Shown here piece after piece: positions 23,255 through 26,353 of a stretch of DNA of 26,353 bases. Under the pieces are notes generated by a model. It saw only the letters and a program-made list of their open reading frames with translations. It ran no database searches and was not told where the DNA came from. Numbering within the stretch: the stretch's first letter is position 1; every line of letters begins with the position of its first letter. The translations under genes and the position numbers were made by a program. Source of the stretch: Lachnospiraceae bacterium (GTDB lineage Bacteria > Bacillota_A > Clostridia > Lachnospirales > Lachnospiraceae); the NCBI GenBank assembly GCA_017958935.1, contig JAGDBR010000128.1:1-26353 (forward strand). The letters run 5' to 3'.

Positions 23255-23268
23255 CGAAAGGGGACCAC

Positions 23269-24519
23269 ATGAAGATCACAGATATCTATACCGTTAAATT
23301 CCGGTCGAAGAGCTGCATCCAGCGCGACCCGATCGGCCACGCCCATCCGGGCCCCGAGACCGATTCCGTCTCCACGATGTACGTGATCGAGACCGATGAG
23401 GGCGTCAAAGGCTACAGCATGCCGGAATCCTATTACCGGCTCAATGAAGGCGCGGCGCCCGAAGAATGGGCGCGCGGCGACGTCGGCGACGTGACGGCCG
23501 GGAAGACCGCGGCCGGGACCGGCGCAGGCTATGTCGAGACGAGACTGAAAAAGATCCTCGTCGGCGAGGATCCCTTATGCCGTGAGAAGATCTTCAACAT
23601 CCTGTCCAAGATGCAGAGAATGGGCGCAAATGCGCCTTTGAGCGACAGCCTGCTTTCCCAGATCGACAAAGCGCTCTGGGACCTCTACGGACGCTACGTC
23701 GGGCTTCCCGTCTGGAAGTGTCTCGGCGGCCACCGTGAGAAGGTGCTCGCTTACGCGTCGATCCAGGTCGGCGACCACTTCAAGGGCGGCCTGAGCACCC
23801 CGGAGGAGTACGCGGCGTTCGCGAAGAAGTGCGTCGATGAAGGATATCCGGGCGTGAAACTGCACACCTGGGCGGACGAAGACTGGTCCGGGAACCACTG
23901 GGCAGGCAAGCCGGACGTCGACAAAGATATCGCGGCCTGCAAGGCGGTCCGCGAAGCCGTCGGTCCGGACATCGAATTGATGCTCGACTGTTTCCATTAC
24001 TATGACCGGTACGATGCGTACAAGCTCGGCAAGGCGATCCAGGACCTCGGCTTCATCTGGTACGAGGAGCCGATGGATGAGTATAATGTGGAGTCTTACA
24101 AGTGGCTGAAGAGCAAGCTCGACATTCCGATCATCGGACCGGAAGTGGCGAAAGGAAAGTTCCATACCCGTGCAGAGTGGGTGAAGAACAATGTCTGTGA
24201 CATCCTGCGTGTCGGCGCGGGCGACGTCGGCGGCATCACGCCGATGGTCAAGACCGTTCACCTGGCAGAGACCTTCGGCATTCCGCTGGAGCTTCACTCG
24301 GGCGGTTCCGCACCGCTTCACATCATGTCCATGATGACCGTGCCCGGCAAGTATTACGAGCGCGGCATGCTGCATCCGTTCCTGGATTACGGCTGCCCGC
24401 CGTGGCTGAACCGGCCGATCGACCCGATGGACGAACACGGCTTCGTCGAAGTACCGAAACTTCCGGGCCTCGGATACGACATCAACTGGGACTACATTAA
24501 CGAGAACAGGATCTCCTGA
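23269..24519 (+). CDS. Mandelate racemase/muconate lactonizing enzyme-type protein 1 (likely sugar-acid dehydratase)
   Basis: A 416-residue enolase-superfamily enzyme. ATG 23269 follows AAAGGGG; an ATG at 23251 overlapping the esterase stop lacks a ribosome site. An N-terminal capping domain leads into a barrel with candidate base GVKLHTW (K197, H199). Metal ligands are D240 (LMLDCFHYY), E266 (WYEEPM) and E292 (IIGPEV), each exactly 26 residues apart as in mandelate racemase, with H343 (LELHSGG) as the opposite-face base. The family abstracts a proton alpha to a carboxylate; relatives dehydrate mannonate, rhamnonate or gluconate-type acids. The precise acid is unknown. Confidence 0.88.
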   Translation: MKITDIYTVKFRSKSCIQRDPIGHAHPGPETDSVSTMYVIETDEGVKGYSMPESYYRLNEGAAPEEWARGDVGDVTAGKTAAGTGAGYVETRLKKILVGEDPLCREKIFNILSKMQRMGANAPLSDSLLSQIDKALWDLYGRYVGLPVWKCLGGHREKVLAYASIQVGDHFKGGLSTPEEYAAFAKKCVDEGYPGVKLHTWADEDWSGNHWAGKPDVDKDIAACKAVREAVGPDIELMLDCFHYYDRYDAYKLGKAIQDLGFIWYEEPMDEYNVESYKWLKSKLDIPIIGPEVAKGKFHTRAEWVKNNVCDILRVGAGDVGGITPMVKTVHLAETFGIPLELHSGGSAPLHIMSMMTVPGKYYERGMLHPFLDYGCPPWLNRPIDPMDEHGFVEVPKLPGLGYDINWDYINENRIS

Positions 24520-24530
24520 GGGAGACGGCA

Positions 24531-24568
24531 GGCGGCGAAGTGCGAAAGACGCAGCGCCGCCGTAAGGA
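24531..24568 (+). other. Hairpin overlapping the leader of enolase-superfamily gene 2
   Basis: GGCGGC (24531-24536) pairs with GCCGCC (24556-24561), with an inner GCG/CGC stem, directly before the TAAGGAGG ribosome site. It could modulate translation initiation or mark mRNA processing. Confidence 0.4.
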
Positions 24569-24575
24569 GGACAAG

Positions 24576-25712
24576 ATGGATTTCAGCTGCAGAATTCCCT
24601 ATTTTGACGAAGAATGGAAGATCGTGCGCGCGGAGCTTTACACCCTGCACCCGATTCCCTTAAAACGCCCCTTTGCGGACGCTACGATGCCTTATAACGA
24701 CCACGTGGGCGGCGCGGTGCTGTATCTTTACGACGAGAGCGGCGCCGTCGGCTGGGCGCGTGCGGGCGGAAGCGTGCTCGTGGAGCGTGTGCTGCCCGAA
24801 GTGCTGACCGGAAAGCGGGAGCGCTTCGGCGACGTTTACGAGCGCATTTTCTGGAAAAGACGAAACGACGGCTATTCGAGCCCGACGTTCGGCGCTTTGG
24901 CAGGGCTGGATAAGGCTGCGATCAATCTTTTCGCGGCCCGGAAAGGCCTGCAGACGAACCGCTACTTAGGCGCGGAGCGCGACTGGCACCGTGTGTACGC
25001 GAGTGCCCACGGCTGCTGCCTCACGATCGAAGAGATGCTGGAGGAAGTCGAGGAAGAGAAGGCTCTGGGCTATGACTTCTACAAGATGAAGATCGGCACC
25101 GAATTCGGCACGAAGCAGGACTGGGACGTCGAGCGCGTGCGTCTGATGCGCGACGCGATCGGCCCGGATGCGAAGCTGGCGATCGACGCGAACCAGCTCT
25201 GGAGCGCGGACGAAGCGATGCGCTTTATCGACCGCGTCGAAAAGTATGATATCTACTGGTACGAGGAGCCCGTGCACTCGCACGACCTCGTCGAGCTCGA
25301 GAAGCTCTGCAAGATGTCGCCGGTGCGTGTCTCGATGGGCGAGTCGCTCCGGAACAGCTGCTTCTTCAAGGCCTATGCCGATGCCGGCTGCGGCGTCCTC
25401 CAGGGCAACGGAGGCTGGGGCTATTTCGACTGGATCAAGATCTATGAGATGACGAAAGCATACGGCATCGAGTTTTCCGGGAATACGAGCTGCGCGGATT
25501 ACATGTCCGCCCTGGACAATGAAAACGTCTATATGGAGTATCTGCGCCCGAACCATAAGCCGACTTACGAACTGATGAAGCGCCGGCCGGAGGACAGAGA
25601 CGGCAAGTTCTTCCTGGCGAACGCGCCCGGCTCCACGTTCGAACCGGACTGGGAGCTGATCAAGCAGAAGAAACTCCTGAAGAGCATCGACGTATTCTAC
25701 CCGCAGGCCTGA
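24576..25712 (+). CDS. Mandelate racemase/muconate lactonizing enzyme-type protein 2
   Basis: A 378-residue enolase-superfamily enzyme only distantly related to the preceding one. ATG 24576 lies 5 bases after AAGGAGG. The barrel carries a KxK base motif YKMKIG (K170, K172) and ligands D204 (AIDANQLW), E230 (WYEEPV) and E256 (SMGESL), again 26 residues apart. Where mandelate racemase has a catalytic His-Asp pair, this protein has EFSGNTSCADYMS with no His, so chemistry on that face should differ. It is nearly duplicated by the next gene, starting with the same MDFSCRIPYFDEEWKIVRAE. A reaction on a sugar acid is likely from context; the substrate is unknown. Confidence 0.87.
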   Translation: MDFSCRIPYFDEEWKIVRAELYTLHPIPLKRPFADATMPYNDHVGGAVLYLYDESGAVGWARAGGSVLVERVLPEVLTGKRERFGDVYERIFWKRRNDGYSSPTFGALAGLDKAAINLFAARKGLQTNRYLGAERDWHRVYASAHGCCLTIEEMLEEVEEEKALGYDFYKMKIGTEFGTKQDWDVERVRLMRDAIGPDAKLAIDANQLWSADEAMRFIDRVEKYDIYWYEEPVHSHDLVELEKLCKMSPVRVSMGESLRNSCFFKAYADAGCGVLQGNGGWGYFDWIKIYEMTKAYGIEFSGNTSCADYMSALDNENVYMEYLRPNHKPTYELMKRRPEDRDGKFFLANAPGSTFEPDWELIKQKKLLKSIDVFYPQA

Positions 25713-25779
25713 GCCGCAGGAGCCGTTTGCCGCGGGCCCGAGGCCGCAGGAACTGCTTGCCCGCGGACCTGAGGCCGCA
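25711..25779 (+). repeat. Short GC-rich imperfect tandem repeat between the duplicated genes
   Basis: About 2.3 copies of a 29-31 base unit: GAGCCGCAGGAGCCG... (25711-25739), GAGGCCGCAGGAACTG... (25740-25770) and a partial GAGGCCGCA (25771-25779). It starts inside the stop codon of gene 2 and ends just before the ribosome site AGGAGG (25787-25792) of gene 3. Confidence 0.7.
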
Positions 25780-25797
25780 AAAAGAGAGGAGGAGTGC

Positions 25798-26353
25798 ATG
25801 GATTTCAGCTGCAGGATCCCGTATTTTGACGAAGAATGGAAGATCGTCCGGGCAGAGTATTACGTGCTGAAGCCCATTGAGATGTATCACGCGTTCGCGG
25901 ACGCGACGATGCCCTACAACAAGCACGTCGACGGCAACGTCCTTTACCTTTACGACGAGAGCGGCGCCGTCGGCTGGACACGGTGCAGCGGGCCGGTCAC
26001 GGAGAAGATCCTTCCGCACGTGCTGAGCGGAAAGCGCGAGCGTTTCGGCGACGTATATGAGCGGATCTTCTGGATCAACCGGAATAACGGCTATTCGAGT
26101 CCGAGCTTCGGCGCTTTAGGCACACTGGACCAGGCGGCGATCAACCTGTTCGCGGCCCGGAAAGGCCTGCCCACGCACCGCTACCTCGGCGCCGGACGGA
26201 ACTGGCACAAGGTCTACGCCAGCGCCCACGGCTGCTGCCTGACGATCGAAGAGATGATGCAGGAAGTGGAAGACGAGCTGGCACTCGGCTACGATTTCTT
26301 CAAAATGAAGATCGCAAGCGAGTTTGGGACGAAACTGGACTGGGACGTCGAGC
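25798..26353 (+). CDS. Mandelate racemase/muconate lactonizing enzyme-type protein 3, 3'-truncated by the window edge
   Basis: The first 185 residues of a tandem paralogue of protein 2, about three quarters identical by eye. Shared blocks include MDFSCRIPYFDEEWKIVRAE, ADATMPYN, VLYLYDESGAVGW, GKRERFGDVYERIFW, AAINLFAARKGL, YASAHGCCLTIEEM and LGYDF-KMKI (the base motif KMK retained). Differences cluster at residues about 20-33 and 61-67 in the capping domain, which sets substrate choice in this superfamily. ATG 25798 follows AGGAGG. The metal ligands lie beyond the window, so catalytic competence cannot be judged. Confidence 0.87.
   Translation, partial: MDFSCRIPYFDEEWKIVRAEYYVLKPIEMYHAFADATMPYNKHVDGNVLYLYDESGAVGWTRCSGPVTEKILPHVLSGKRERFGDVYERIFWINRNNGYSSPSFGALGTLDQAAINLFAARKGLPTHRYLGAGRNWHKVYASAHGCCLTIEEMMQEVEDELALGYDFFKMKIASEFGTKLDWDVE

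Overview
The window reads as chromosomal DNA of a fairly GC-rich member of the Bacillota, most likely a gut or rumen Clostridia/Lachnospiraceae-like fermenter. Supporting signs are strong GGAGG-type ribosome binding sites, Gram-positive style lipoprotein binding proteins (lipobox ending in AAC), an LplA/LplB-type CUT1 sugar importer encoded without its own ATPase, and GH2/GH3/esterase gene clusters typical of glycan-degrading Clostridia. The taxonomic call is an inference. I see no phage, transposase, integrase or CRISPR array.

Layout. (1) 1-4625: the 3' part of glycerol kinase (glpK) with a strong terminator, then two tandem lactonase-type beta-propeller genes and a MATE transporter. (2) 4691-5143: a good sigma70-type promoter and a tRNA cluster Tyr-Leu-Phe-Gly, closed by a bidirectional terminator. 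(3) 5272-18289: a glycan-uptake and degradation cluster. A divergent AraC-type regulator faces an amidohydrolase gene, followed by a CUT2-type sugar ABC importer (ATPase, permease, binding lipoprotein, second permease), a GH3 glycosidase, a carbohydrate-esterase-like hydrolase, a GH2 beta-galactosidase-like enzyme and a HAD phosphatase. (4) 18421-18570: a second, identical tRNA-Gly(GCC) with its own consensus promoter and terminator. (5) 18611-22271: a CUT1 importer (binding lipoprotein plus two permeases) behind a near-consensus promoter. (6) 22424-26353: a D-type esterase and three enolase-superfamily (mandelate racemase-like) enzymes; the last two are a tandem duplication and the last runs off the window.

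How it fits together (inference): the AraC regulator probably senses a sugar or glycoside. It probably activates both the amidohydrolase promoter and the ABC operon promoter, because both carry the same pair of TGCAAT half-sites exactly 22 bp apart, placed against the -35 box. Imported oligosaccharide would be deacylated by the esterase and cut by GH3 and GH2 in the cytoplasm, since none of these enzymes has a signal peptide. The downstream CUT1/esterase/enolase set looks like a second module that imports an acylated sugar or sugar acid and dehydrates the acid.

The most notable points are the twin AraC operators, a shared C-terminal helical module on the esterase and the GH2 enzyme, a perfect 91-bp direct repeat (tRNA-Gly plus flanks) bracketing the whole 13.4-kb cluster, an ABC ATPase with several non-canonical motif residues, and the tandem enolase-superfamily pair with a small tandem repeat between the copies. 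No stretch longer than 300 bases lacks a gene. The largest gaps (about 6097-6367, 18290-18460 and 18533-18708) are filled with promoters, operators and terminators, which are listed.
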